Of a stretch of DNA of 64,000 bases, positions 24,278 to 32,494 are shown piece by piece (position 1 is the first letter of the stretch; each line of letters opens with the position of its first letter). Position numbers and translations under genes: made by a program. The stretch spans positions 1-64,000 of the forward strand of contig JAQBPB010000080.1 in NCBI GenBank assembly GCA_028287745.1. The letters run 5' to 3'. The stretch comes from Chloroflexota bacterium (lineage in GTDB: Bacteria; Chloroflexota; Chloroflexia; Chloroheliales; Chloroheliaceae). A model generated the notes under the pieces. That model saw only the letters and a program-made list of their open reading frames with translations. It had not been told where the DNA came from and searched no databases.

Positions 24278-24550
24278 AACCTTATAATATGGGAACCACT
24301 CACTACAGGCAGCAAAAGAGCAACCGGCCAGACACCAGAAAGCTCAACTCACCTTGATATTGCCAGGGGATTAGGAAAACTTTTGCCTTTGCAATACTGG
24401 AAAAGACCGGGGACCCATCAATTCTAACGAACAGGAAAGCCGGTGGTTGCCATCCTGCCAAAATTAGCTACAAGTCAGGTAAAAGGAGTGTATTAAAAAA
24501 TCGTTACTGTTAAAGTCCCAGGCGGATACCCTTAACCCGCCTGTTAAAGT
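24278..24550. other. Gap between the two secreted-protein genes
   Basis: CAGGCGG (24519-24525) and CCGCCTG (24537-24543) could form a hairpin after the minus-strand gene that ends at 24551. A T-run follows only some 20 bases later, so it is a weak terminator candidate. Nothing else is recognised. Confidence 0.4.
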
Positions 24551-26854
24551 TTAGAGAAATTGCCGTCCTGTCGCGCCCGGCCCGGCACCCAGCACCGTAA
24601 CTACCAGGGCGCCGCCCGGCGTGGCCGTGCTGACCCGGACCTTTCCGCTAAAGCCGGACGAAAGTTCTTTAAGGTCGCCCTGCCAGAGAGATTGACGGCT
24701 GTAGCCTGCCATGTTCAGCTCTTTGGCGGCGATAATTTCCCCGTTACTATTAAAGTACTCCATTTTGACGTTCAGGTTATCTTTACCGGTATTCTGGACC
24801 AGTAAAGTAGTCGTCAATCCGGCAACTTCGCGATAGACCGGCAATTGCGCGGCAACCTGACCGGCCGTTGTCTGGGCCGGGTAACTGTAGGGCGACCCGT
24901 CTTCCAGGATACCTTCGGCCGAAGCGGCCAGGGCGACATTAGAGCTGATAATCGCGGAAGCCTGAAAACGCGGATACCCTTCGGTAGCGGTCAGGGTACT
25001 GGTTGAAAAACGGGTGCTGCCATAACCCGGCAGGCTGCGTTTTTCGGTACCAAGCACATTGCCGCTGGCAGCGTCATAGTAAGTGACCGTAAATTCAGCC
25101 GGGTTAGCCGTAGTATTGGCAATATTAAGGTAAGTCGAACTTAAAGTGTCGGCCTTTTTAAGGTAAGGCAGGTAAAGCTGGCTATTTGCCCCGGCCCCGG
25201 CATACTGGACCGCCCGGCCAACCGGAGCCTGGCGCACCGCGTAAGCCTGGAAAGGCGCCGCCGAGCGCACCTCAACCCACCCGTTAAAACTGACCGGGGT
25301 CAGGATCTCGGCCGACAGGTTGAAGGTTTCAGCGGGGCCGACTACTCTCGTGCTGGTGGCTAAGCGGGCGGTTTCCGGCTTAACCGGCTGAGATTGGCCG
25401 TTGACAGTGGTCGAAACCGGGATACCCGCCCGGTCATAGAAGGAAACCGACAGGCTCAACGGGGCCGTTCCAGGGTTGTAAACCATAATTGTGCTGCTGC
25501 CGCTTCCAAGCTCGCCCGCTTTAACCGCCAGGGGGAAATACGCCACCTGGGACGCTTCCGAAGCCGCGCCGGTGGCAGGAGTAACCGTACCGGAAGTGGG
25601 GGTAGTCGTACCGCTAACCACGCCGGATACGGTAGTGGTAGCGCCTGGTGTGGCGCTTGCGCTGGCGGCCGGAGTAGCCGTGCCACTGACCACACTCGAA
25701 ACGCTGGCGGCAGGGAATTGGCCTACCAGGCTATTCAAAGCGGCTGAAACAGCGGTAGTCGCCTGGGCCTCGGCCGGGTATTCGCCCTGGTTACCGGCGT
25801 AATCGAAAGCGCGGACCCGGAAGGAATAACTTTTTCCGGCGTCGCCTTTGAAAAGGGCTGAACCGGCGCTGGTACCGGGCAACCAATCCGTCCAGGCGCC
25901 ACTGGTACCTTCACGGTACTGGACATCACACAGGGAAACCGCCGCACCGGCAATGTTATCAAAACTGGACCAGCGCACCAGGAAAACTTCCGGGCTCTGA
26001 GCTGGTAGGGCTTCGACCTTTGCGGCCGGGGGCAGGCTATCCACCCGCGTGCTGGTTTGTTCATTATCGGAATATTTACCGGCGTTCCCGGCCTTATCGG
26101 TGGCGCGGCTGCGGAACAGGTACAGTTTGCCATTTTCACCGGTGAACTGACCCGAAGTAGCACTGACATTCAATAACCAATCGCGCCATTCCTGGTCGCC
26201 GGGAAGCTTGTATTGCAGGTCATAATAGGCCACACCGCTGCCGCCATCATCATCTTTGGCTTCCCAGGTAACAGTAAAAGTCGTGGAAGTGGAGAATAGC
26301 GGCAGGGCTTTAACCTGGCTGGTGGGCGCTGCGGTATCTTTGGCCCGGATGGTAACCTTAAAACCAAAATCAGTGGAGCCTTTGCCGGACAACCAGCCAT
26401 CGGCCCCCTGGATCAGGTCAATGCGTAGAGTGTAATCCCCCGGCGCGTTCGGCACCCCTACCAGAAACTGGGGGAAGAGCAAACGCCCACCGGCCGGGAT
26501 ATCCTGGGGCAGGTCGGAGCGCAGGTCATCGTAACCGGTGTCTTTATTGGCGGGGTCCAGCGGTTTATTATCCGCGCCAAACCAGCGATAACCAAGCTTT
26601 ATTTGATCGGCCCCGGCTTTAGGCCAGACCTGGGTCCCGCTATTGGTCAATTCCAGGTTATTAATGCCCAGCCGCAGTCCAACCCGGCCTTCCACAGGCG
26701 GATTAGCCAGGTTCCAGGTTACTTTAAAGTTCTGGGCCTGCGACAAAGCATTGCCACTGGAAACGATTAATCCGGCGGCCAGCAAAGCCAGCACCACAAA
26801 CAGCGCCAGACCGTAACCAGGTAAATTTCTCAAATAAGATTGCCTAGTGCCCAT
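24551..26854 (-). CDS. Secreted Ig/FN3-like multidomain protein of unknown function
   Basis: Exported protein of 767 residues. The N-terminal hydrophobic segment (GLALFVVLALLAAGLIVSS) is a signal peptide or anchor. Residues about 45-165 look like an NBR1/Ig-like beta-sandwich (TNSGTQVWP, YTLRIDLIQ). Two FN3-like modules follow (about 175-270 and 275-370), each with a YDLQYK/CDVQYR strand and an RVRAFDYAGN/RSRATDKAGN strand. A Ser/Thr/Ala/Pro-rich linker (about 375-435) leads to a C-terminal region (440-767) of three related beta domains (STIMVYNPG, STYLNIANT, TTLLVQNTG). No catalytic residues are recognised. Such proteins usually bind surfaces or partners. A perfect consensus promoter lies directly upstream. 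Confidence 0.8.
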   Translation of the reverse strand: MGTRQSYLRNLPGYGLALFVVLALLAAGLIVSSGNALSQAQNFKVTWNLANPPVEGRVGLRLGINNLELTNSGTQVWPKAGADQIKLGYRWFGADNKPLDPANKDTGYDDLRSDLPQDIPAGGRLLFPQFLVGVPNAPGDYTLRIDLIQGADGWLSGKGSTDFGFKVTIRAKDTAAPTSQVKALPLFSTSTTFTVTWEAKDDDGGSGVAYYDLQYKLPGDQEWRDWLLNVSATSGQFTGENGKLYLFRSRATDKAGNAGKYSDNEQTSTRVDSLPPAAKVEALPAQSPEVFLVRWSSFDNIAGAAVSLCDVQYREGTSGAWTDWLPGTSAGSALFKGDAGKSYSFRVRAFDYAGNQGEYPAEAQATTAVSAALNSLVGQFPAASVSSVVSGTATPAASASATPGATTTVSGVVSGTTTPTSGTVTPATGAASEASQVAYFPLAVKAGELGSGSSTIMVYNPGTAPLSLSVSFYDRAGIPVSTTVNGQSQPVKPETARLATSTRVVGPAETFNLSAEILTPVSFNGWVEVRSAAPFQAYAVRQAPVGRAVQYAGAGANSQLYLPYLKKADTLSSTYLNIANTTANPAEFTVTYYDAASGNVLGTEKRSLPGYGSTRFSTSTLTATEGYPRFQASAIISSNVALAASAEGILEDGSPYSYPAQTTAGQVAAQLPVYREVAGLTTTLLVQNTGKDNLNVKMEYFNSNGEIIAAKELNMAGYSRQSLWQGDLKELSSGFSGKVRVSTATPGGALVVTVLGAGPGATGRQFL

Positions 26855-26908
26855 TCATCCGCCCTCAATTATTAGCCCAGAATCTGGTGGGTTGTTATGT
26901 CTAGCCCG

Positions 26909-26937
26909 ATTATAAGCAGTGGTTCCGGGCCTGTCAA
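26909..26937 (-). promoter_or_regulatory. Consensus promoter of the secreted Ig/FN3-like gene
   Basis: TTGACA (26937-26932), 17 bases, TATAAT (26914-26909) on the minus strand: a perfect match to the sigma70 consensus, the strongest in the window. The leader would be about 48 bases. Confidence 0.85.
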
Positions 26938-26960
26938 TGCCGGTCTTTGGCCCGGAACTT

Positions 26961-26987
26961 AGTTATCCACTTTATAAGTGTATAACT
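26961..26987. promoter_or_regulatory. 27-bp palindrome made of two DnaA-box-like 9-mers
   Basis: AGTTATCCACTT (26961-26972) and AAGTGTATAACT (26976-26987) are inverted with a 3-base centre and one mismatch in 12. Each arm holds a 9-mer one base off the DnaA box (TTATCCACT and, on the other strand, TTATACACT). It lies between two divergent promoters, so a dimeric regulator is the other reading. Confidence 0.5.
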
Positions 26988-27043
26988 CGCGGGAGTGTGA
27001 TAGATTTTTTACTAACTCTTACCTCTATTTCAGGGCAGGTAAC

Positions 27044-27073
27044 TTGACAAAACACAATTAAATTGATTAAACT
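27044..27073 (+). promoter_or_regulatory. Candidate promoter of the SAF-domain gene
   Basis: TTGACA (27044-27049), 18 bases, TAAACT (27068-27073). The -35 is perfect and the -10 matches in four of six. The leader to 27292 would be about 210 bases and would include the palindrome at 27199. Confidence 0.45.
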
Positions 27074-27198
27074 ATAGGTATCTGAAATGAGCGTTTCCCT
27101 GCAATTTAAGCTTTTCCAGGGAAAATTTGAGAGTTCTCTCTCTGTATTTAGAGTATTACCAGCACGTTCATTAGAAAATTAATAAGTTCACTAAATCC

Positions 27199-27215
27199 GG
27201 TTCTATGATAGAACC
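27199..27215 (+). promoter_or_regulatory. 17-bp palindrome in the SAF-gene leader
   Basis: GGTTCTA, TGA, TAGAACC: perfect 7-bp arms. It is either an operator downstream of the promoter or a small RNA hairpin. Confidence 0.4.
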
Positions 27216-27291
27216 TATTTGGGGTTAAACAAGTTAATAAATCGTAAAGCTGCTCTAATCGTTAAAGCCAAGTTATAATCAGGAGTCCTTT

Positions 27292-27588
27292 ATGAACTAC
27301 CACGAAGTAGGTGAGTTTAAAATCAAACCCCCGGCGAGGGCTGTTATGGTCGGCCGCGAGGATAATGTAGCGCTACTTTTAAGTGATGTAAAAACCGGGG
27401 AGAAAATTACCCTGGGCAATGGATGGGTTGAAATAGCAGCAGAAGATATACCGGCCGGATACAAAATCGCTATCCGAGCGCTGCTAACCGGAGAGTCGAT
27501 AATCAATTATGGTGAAGTAATAGGTACCGCCCTCCGCTCTATAAAGCCGGGCGAACGAGTCCACTTCCATAATCTCCAGGCGGCTTGA
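27292..27588 (+). CDS. SAF-domain protein, UxaA/altronate dehydratase small-subunit-like
   Basis: Small soluble protein of 98 residues that fits the N-terminal SAF domain of altronate/galactarate dehydratases and of sulfolactate sulfo-lyase small subunits. Visible signatures are the strand pattern AVMVGREDNVALLLSDVKTGEKI and GYKIAIRALLTGESIINYGEVIGTA (given here only in part as IINYGEVIG), with the KPGERVHFHNL end typical of the family. In known enzymes this domain works with a large catalytic subunit. None is adjacent, since the next gene is an EF-G paralogue, so the partner is encoded elsewhere or the protein has another role. The start is ATG with AGGAGT about nine bases upstream. A terminator follows. 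Confidence 0.75.
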   Translation: MNYHEVGEFKIKPPARAVMVGREDNVALLLSDVKTGEKITLGNGWVEIAAEDIPAGYKIAIRALLTGESIINYGEVIGTALRSIKPGERVHFHNLQAA

Positions 27589-27630
27589 TAGCCACCCGCC
27601 ACCAGCTAAAATTAAGTACCGGTTCCCGAA

Positions 27631-27661
27631 ATGGCCGCCCGTAAGCGGCCATATTTTATTT
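27631..27661 (+). terminator. Intrinsic terminator of the SAF-domain gene
   Basis: ATGGCCGC (27631-27638) pairs with GCGGCCAT (27645-27652), followed by ATTTTATTT. Confidence 0.75.
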
Positions 27662-27692
27662 CCGGCCGGCTAATGATCAATGCTTTGTAGGC

Positions 27693-27721
27693 TTGTAATC
27701 TAAAACAGACGGTACTATAAT
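27693..27721 (+). promoter_or_regulatory. Promoter of the EF-G-like gene
   Basis: TTGTAA (27693-27698), 17 bases, TATAAT (27716-27721). The leader would be about 210 bases and ends in the hairpin at 27901-27920. The rest of the gap 27589-27936 holds nothing I recognise. Confidence 0.6.
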
Positions 27722-27900
27722 AAAGACACTTCAAGCGTTTAAATATCTTTAACTACCGCTTTTGCCTATAAAGCAGTCAGAATATTCCTGTGTCTCGGTC
27801 CAGGCGCGGAAACCGCAATACCCGGTGGTTCTGCCCCGGCTTCGCCGTTCCCACCAGGCAGGAGATACACCACTTTTAACAATCAAATAAGCTATTCGAG

Positions 27901-27927
27901 CCGGTACACGGTCGTACCGGGGAGGAG
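27901..27927 (+). promoter_or_regulatory. Hairpin abutting the ribosome binding site of the EF-G-like gene
   Basis: CCGGTAC (27901-27907) pairs with GTACCGG (27914-27920) around a 6-base loop. The last G of the stem is also the first base of the Shine-Dalgarno GGAGGAGG (27920-27927). Such a hairpin could modulate ribosome access. Confidence 0.45.
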
Positions 27928-27936
27928 GTTACTCTT

Positions 27937-30009
27937 ATGAGAAGTTATAGGACGGAACAGATTCGGAACGTAGGCTTATTTTCGCACGGTGGAGCGGGCA
28001 AAACTTCTTTAACCGAAGCAATGCTGTTCAACTGTAAGGCCATTAACCGTCTGGGCCGGGTGGACGAGGGTAGCACAGTGTCGGACTACGACCCTGACGA
28101 GGTCAAGCGCCACATCAGTGTGAATACCTCCGTTGCGCCGTGCGAGTGGCAAGACGTAAAGATTAACGTGCTTGATGCTCCCGGTTATGCCGACTTTATT
28201 GGCGAAACCAAAGCCGCCATGCGCATAGCCGACAGCGCCCTGATCCTGATTGACGCTACCGGAGGCGTCGAAGTAGGGACAGACCAGGTCTGGAACTATG
28301 CCCAGGTCCGCAACATCCCACGCATTCTCTTTATCAACAAACTCGACCGCGAAAACGCCAGCTTTAACGCCGCTTTAGAGGCTGCCCAGTCTGCTTTCGG
28401 CTCGAACGTAGTGCCCCTCCAGTTGCCCCTTGGTAAAGAAACCGGGTTTAGAGGGCTGGTGGACCTCATTCGCCAGAAAGCTTATATTTATTCCACCAAC
28501 CGTGACGGTAAATTTGAAGAAGCGCCCATTCCTCCCGAGATGGAAGCCGAAGCGGCGACTGCCCGCGAGAAACTGGTCGAACGCATCGTGGAAGGCGATG
28601 ACGATTTGATGATGCGCTATCTCGATGGGGATACCAGTATCAGCGCCGAAGAATTACTGGCAACCCTTGGGAAAGCAATCTGTAACGACTCAATCTTCCC
28701 GGTCCTTTGCGGCAGCGCCACGCTCAATATAGGCATCAGCCAGTTGCTGGATATGCTGGCTATCGGAGCGCCTAGCCCACTGCAAGCCCAACCCGAAGAA
28801 AATCTCAAACCAACGGCCAACGGCCCGCTGGCAGTCCTGGTCTTCAAGACAGCGGCCGACCCTTATGTCGGTAAGCTGACCTATTTCAAGGTTTTTAGCG
28901 GCACTTTCAAAGGTGACGGCACGATTTACAACGGCTCTAAAGGGGCCTCCGAACGTATCGGCCAGCTTTACCATGTGCGCGGCAAGGAACAGATGCCTTG
29001 CAACCAGCTTGAAGCCGGTGATATAGGGGCAGTCGCGAAGTTACAGGTAACTCAGACCGGCGACACTATCGGTGATGCTGATAGCTCTGTCCGTATAAAA
29101 GGGATTGATTTCCCCTCACCACTCTTCCGGGCTGCGGTCAAGGCCAAGAGCAAAGCCGACCTGGAAAAAATAGGGACGGCCTTAAACCGCCTGGTCGAAG
29201 AAGACCCAACAATTAAGGTCGAGCGTGACCCGGGGACCGGCGAAACGATTATGAGCGGGATGGGCGAGAGCCATGTGCAGGTTTCGGCCGAAAAACTGCA
29301 CCGCAAGTTCGGCGTGGATGTGACCATCGAACTGCCCAAAGTGCCCTATCGGGAAACCATTATGGGCAGCAGCAAGGCCGAATATAAGCATAAAAAGCAG
29401 ACCGGCGGTCACGGCCAGTACGGCCACGTGCATATTGAGGTGACGCATACCGAGGACGGTGAATTTGAATTTACCGAAACGGTAGTGGGCGGCAACGTGC
29501 CGCGCAACTATATCCCGGCCGTGGAGAAAGGCATCCGGGAGATCTTGCATGAAGGCCCGCTGGCCGGTTTTCCAGTGACCAATATCAAGGTAAACCTGTT
29601 TGACGGCAGCTATCACCCGGTGGACAGTTCGGAAATGGCCTTCAAAATCGCGGCCCAGCAAGCCTTTAAAAAAGGCGCTTTAGAAGCCAAACCGGCCCTT
29701 TTGGAACCGATTGCCGACCTGAAAGTTACCGTACCGGACAGCTTCGTTGGTGATGTTATGGGTGACCTGACCAGCGCGCGCCGGGGCCGGGTCCTGGGCA
29801 TGGACCAGGTCGGCAGCGGCTTCACGGTAATCGAGGCCCAGGCTCCCCTGGCCGAGGTCCAGCGCTATGCCACCGACCTGCGCAGCATGACCCAGGGCCG
29901 GGGCATCTTCAGCATGGTTATTTCCCATTACGAGGTCTGCCCGAACAATATCGCCGACCAGATTATCACGACCCATAAGAAGGAGTTGGAAGCGGCCCAT
30001 GCTCACTAA
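27937..30009 (+). CDS. Elongation factor G-like protein, FusA2/EF-G-2 type
   Basis: Translational GTPase paralogue of 690 residues, with the five-domain EF-G layout. G1 is SHGGAGKT (16-23) and G4 is NKLD (134-137). In G3, DAPGYADF (80-87) has Tyr84 where translocating EF-G has the catalytic His of DTPGH. Switch I is also unlike canonical EF-G. This matches the FusA2 (EF-G-like) subfamily, known from actinobacteria and others, for which translocase activity is doubtful. Domain IV begins near the KAEYKHKKQTGGHGQYGHV segment (shown in part: TGGHGQYGHV), and the loop SYHPVDSSEMAFK is intact. ATG with strong GGAGGAGG nine bases upstream. A terminator follows the gene. Confidence 0.93.
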   Translation: MRSYRTEQIRNVGLFSHGGAGKTSLTEAMLFNCKAINRLGRVDEGSTVSDYDPDEVKRHISVNTSVAPCEWQDVKINVLDAPGYADFIGETKAAMRIADSALILIDATGGVEVGTDQVWNYAQVRNIPRILFINKLDRENASFNAALEAAQSAFGSNVVPLQLPLGKETGFRGLVDLIRQKAYIYSTNRDGKFEEAPIPPEMEAEAATAREKLVERIVEGDDDLMMRYLDGDTSISAEELLATLGKAICNDSIFPVLCGSATLNIGISQLLDMLAIGAPSPLQAQPEENLKPTANGPLAVLVFKTAADPYVGKLTYFKVFSGTFKGDGTIYNGSKGASERIGQLYHVRGKEQMPCNQLEAGDIGAVAKLQVTQTGDTIGDADSSVRIKGIDFPSPLFRAAVKAKSKADLEKIGTALNRLVEEDPTIKVERDPGTGETIMSGMGESHVQVSAEKLHRKFGVDVTIELPKVPYRETIMGSSKAEYKHKKQTGGHGQYGHVHIEVTHTEDGEFEFTETVVGGNVPRNYIPAVEKGIREILHEGPLAGFPVTNIKVNLFDGSYHPVDSSEMAFKIAAQQAFKKGALEAKPALLEPIADLKVTVPDSFVGDVMGDLTSARRGRVLGMDQVGSGFTVIEAQAPLAEVQRYATDLRSMTQGRGIFSMVISHYEVCPNNIADQIITTHKKELEAAHAH

Positions 30010-30035
30010 TTCTCCGGGTTAAAACTCATATAGAA

Positions 30036-30071
30036 AAAGGCCGGTTGCTTTCAGGGCTTCCGGTCTTTTTT
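30036..30071 (+). terminator. Intrinsic terminator of the EF-G-like gene
   Basis: AAAGGCCGG (30036-30044) pairs with CCGGTCTTT (30060-30068, one G-T pair) and a T-run follows. Confidence 0.8.
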
Positions 30072-30094
30072 ATTTTTGGCGATATTCTTTGAAC

Positions 30095-30271
30095 TTAACC
30101 GGACAAGTTGAGCATTAAAAAGGTTATTAATTTGAACCGGGTATCAACCAGCACTTCAATTTGAAAACGCTCCAGTAAAAGCAGAAAGTCCTCTACCGGC
30201 TGGTTAGAATGACCCACTGTTAATACCCGGAGCGTTTTGGATTCGTCTGAATGGTTAACTGACGCTTCCAA
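30095..30271 (-). pseudogene. Truncated DUF488 gene, N-terminal remnant
   Basis: A 58-codon frame on the minus strand (TTG at 30271, TAA at 30095-30097) encodes LTVGHSNQPVEDFLLLLERF and then a strand ending in LVDTR. This matches the start of DUF488 proteins (pattern TIGHSN...F..LL......LVDVR). Family members are usually 120-190 residues and continue with Arg/Tyr/Pro-rich motifs; here the frame turns into unrelated residues and stops. No ribosome binding site is evident. It lies 18 bases after the BHMT-MTHFR stop on the same strand. I read it as the surviving 5' third of a lost gene. Confidence 0.65.
30164..30238. repeat. 10-bp inverted repeat within the DUF488 remnant
   Basis: AAAACGCTCC (30164-30173) and GGAGCGTTTT (30229-30238) are perfect inverted copies 55 bases apart. 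Both fall in the old coding frame, so chance or coding origin is likely. Confidence 0.4.
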
Positions 30272-30289
30272 CGAGTAATTTACCCGTTA

Positions 30290-32224
30290 TCAGGCCGGTT
30301 GAAAGGTCTCACTTCTTAAAAGCTTGACCAGTTCGGCGCTGGCTTCGTACTTGTTGTGCGAGGGCATAATATAGACCCCCTGAATTAATGGGCGAATTTC
30401 TTCGACCACTTCGATAGCTACTTTCAGCCCTTCCTGCATGCCTTTCTCACCGGCGCTCTGCATCCGTTTGAGAATGGAGTCGGGCACTACGATACCTGGC
30501 ACTTCGTGATACATGTACTCGGCGTGTTTGTAATTGTGCAGCAGCATGATACCGGCCAGGACCGGCACTTTGATTTCGCCGACCTGGGCCAGCGTTTCGC
30601 TCAACGTAGCCGGGTTAAAGACCGGCTGGGTCATGATGAACTGGGCACCCGCCGCCAGCTTCTTGCGCAAACGCTCGATTTCGTTGGGTAAATCGGTTGC
30701 GGTCGGGTTGAAGGCCGCGCCGACATGGAAGTTGGCCGGGGTGCCGATACTGGTCCCATTGTAATCAGAACCCTGGTTCAGCCGGTTGAGAATTTCAACC
30801 AGGCCAATCGCGTCCACGTCCCAGATGCCGCTGGCCCCGGGGTAGTTGCCCATGCGCGGCGGGTCGCCGGTCAGGGCTAAAATATTGCGGATGCCGTTGG
30901 CATGGGCTCCCAGGAGGTCGCTTTGCAGGGCCATCAGGTTCCGGTCGCGGCTGGTATAGTGGACAATCGCTTCCAGGCCGACCGACTGCTGGACCAGCAT
31001 GGCACAGCCCAGGCTGCTCATGCGGACGGTTGCCATGGCGTTATCAGTGATATTAACCGTATCGGCGCCCAGTTCAGCCATAAGATTGGCCGCGTTAAGC
31101 ATCTTGATAGGCTTGATGCCTTTGGGCGGGATTAACTCGACACTGATCGCGAATTTACCGTCGGCCAGGGTCTGGGCCAGTTTGGTCGGCTCGGCCCGGT
31201 TAACTTTATCAAGGGTCTTCTCAAGGGCGCTGCTGTGTTCGTTCGCTTCCGAATGCGGTGGCGAGAACATTATGGACCCCGCGCCCAGGTTCAGGGCGGA
31301 TTGGGTCGGGGTTTCAGCCGCCGGGCGAATTTTATCCAGAGCCTCGCGCATGGCGGCGATATGGGCCGGGGTCGTACCGCAGCAACCGCCGACGATTTTA
31401 GCCCCCGCTTCCACGAATTTAGACACGTAAGAAGCAAAGTATTCGGGTGAGGCGTGGTAGAACATGCGCCCTTCGATACGCTCGGGCGTCCCGGCGTTAG
31501 GCATCACCGAAAGATAAGGAAAGGAAGGTCCGGCGGCGTTTAACTGTTCCAGGACCGAAAGCGAGCCTTGCGGCCCGACATGGCAATTCAGGCCGATAAC
31601 GTCAGCACCCCGCGCCTGAAGCATGGTCAGGGCTTCCAGGGGAGTATGGCCGGAAAAGGTGTGGCCTTCCTCGCTAAAAGTCATCTGGGCGACTACCGGT
31701 AAATCGGTGACGGCTTTGGCAACGCTCAGGGCATGGACCATCTGCTGGTAATCGTAGAAAGTTTCCAGCAAGAGGAAATCAACGCCACCTTCCATAAGAG
31801 CCTCGATTTGTTCCCTAAAAGCGGCCCGCATGGCGTCCGGCTGCAGGGCCGGGCCGCGAGTCTGGCCGAGCGGTCCGACCGACCCGGCCACCAGGACCGG
31901 CTCGCCGGAAATATCGCGGGCCTCACGGGCTAATTTAGCCGCGCGCAGGTTGAAGAGGCGGACTTTATCTTCCAGGCCGTACTTGGCGAGGCGGAAGCGG
32001 TTAGCCCCAAAGGTATTGGTTTCAATTATTTCAGCGCCCGCCTGGATGTAGCTGCGGTGTATTTCCGAAATCAATTCAGGACGGCTGACATTTAACTCCT
32101 CATAGCAAACCGTATAGGGAATGCCCTGGCCGAAAAGAATTGTGCCCATGGCTCCGTCGGCAAGCAATACGCCTTTATTAAGTCTCTCAAGTAATGGATT
32201 GTACATACTTCGAATTAAGCCCAT
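30290..32224 (-). CDS. Bifunctional homocysteine S-methyltransferase / 5,10-methylenetetrahydrofolate reductase
   Basis: Fusion enzyme of 644 residues of the YitJ type. The N-terminal half (about 8-300) is a homocysteine-binding barrel with LLADGAMGTILF and zinc-ligand cysteines in GLNCHVG and GGCCGTTP. The C-terminal half (about 355-640) is a MetF-type flavoprotein barrel: FAISVELIPPKG, NITDNA, LALTGDPPRMG, FHVGAAFNP and FIMTQPVF. In one chain it makes methyl-tetrahydrofolate and moves methyl groups to homocysteine, giving methionine. The methyl donor used by the first half cannot be read from the sequence. ATG at 32224 is taken; ATG at 32206 (MYNPLLERL) is equally likely, and neither has a clear ribosome binding site. 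Confidence 0.95.
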   Translation of the reverse strand: MGLIRSMYNPLLERLNKGVLLADGAMGTILFGQGIPYTVCYEELNVSRPELISEIHRSYIQAGAEIIETNTFGANRFRLAKYGLEDKVRLFNLRAAKLAREARDISGEPVLVAGSVGPLGQTRGPALQPDAMRAAFREQIEALMEGGVDFLLLETFYDYQQMVHALSVAKAVTDLPVVAQMTFSEEGHTFSGHTPLEALTMLQARGADVIGLNCHVGPQGSLSVLEQLNAAGPSFPYLSVMPNAGTPERIEGRMFYHASPEYFASYVSKFVEAGAKIVGGCCGTTPAHIAAMREALDKIRPAAETPTQSALNLGAGSIMFSPPHSEANEHSSALEKTLDKVNRAEPTKLAQTLADGKFAISVELIPPKGIKPIKMLNAANLMAELGADTVNITDNAMATVRMSSLGCAMLVQQSVGLEAIVHYTSRDRNLMALQSDLLGAHANGIRNILALTGDPPRMGNYPGASGIWDVDAIGLVEILNRLNQGSDYNGTSIGTPANFHVGAAFNPTATDLPNEIERLRKKLAAGAQFIMTQPVFNPATLSETLAQVGEIKVPVLAGIMLLHNYKHAEYMYHEVPGIVVPDSILKRMQSAGEKGMQEGLKVAIEVVEEIRPLIQGVYIMPSHNKYEASAELVKLLRSETFQPA

Positions 32225-32280
32225 GTTTTAGAATAATTTTGTCCCGGCGTACTCAGCCTTAGTCGCTTCATTGCTAAACC

Positions 32281-32289
32281 ATTATAGCA
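32281..32289 (-). promoter_or_regulatory. Extended -10 promoter of the BHMT-MTHFR gene
   Basis: TGCTATAAT on the minus strand, with no good -35. The leader would be about 50 bases, too short for a SAM riboswitch. Confidence 0.55.
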
Positions 32290-32386
32290 TGCAAGACCAT
32301 TTAAAATTAAGGTGGGTATTGATATGGAAACTGAAGTGTTTTCGGTTGGGCAAATTGCTCAAAATCGATTCCGACCGGCCTATAAA

Positions 32387-32395
32387 TGCTATAAT
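32387..32395 (+). promoter_or_regulatory. Extended -10 promoter of the aldolase/dehydrogenase gene
   Basis: TGCTATAAT again, now on the plus strand, about 100 bases from its divergent twin at 32281. The leader to 32495 is about 95 bases. Confidence 0.55.
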
Positions 32396-32494
32396 ATTGC
32401 CTCTTGCAGTCCGAAATGAAGCAAAATAAAAACAAAATCACCGGAAGTGTTATAGAAATCAGGTTGTAACGGCCTGAGAAAGAAAGGGTTTGTA

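Larger units (their letters stand above)
26855..27291. other. Divergent regulatory region
   Basis: AT-rich gap between the divergent secreted-protein gene and the SAF-domain gene. It holds a perfect minus-strand promoter (26909-26937), a 27-bp palindrome (26961-26987), a plus-strand promoter candidate (27044-27073) and a 17-bp palindrome (27199-27215). No gene is seen. Confidence 0.6.

Noticed and set aside
32224..32290. SAM or cobalamin riboswitch before the BHMT-MTHFR gene
   Set aside because: The predicted leader is only about 50 bases and shows no matching fold or terminator.
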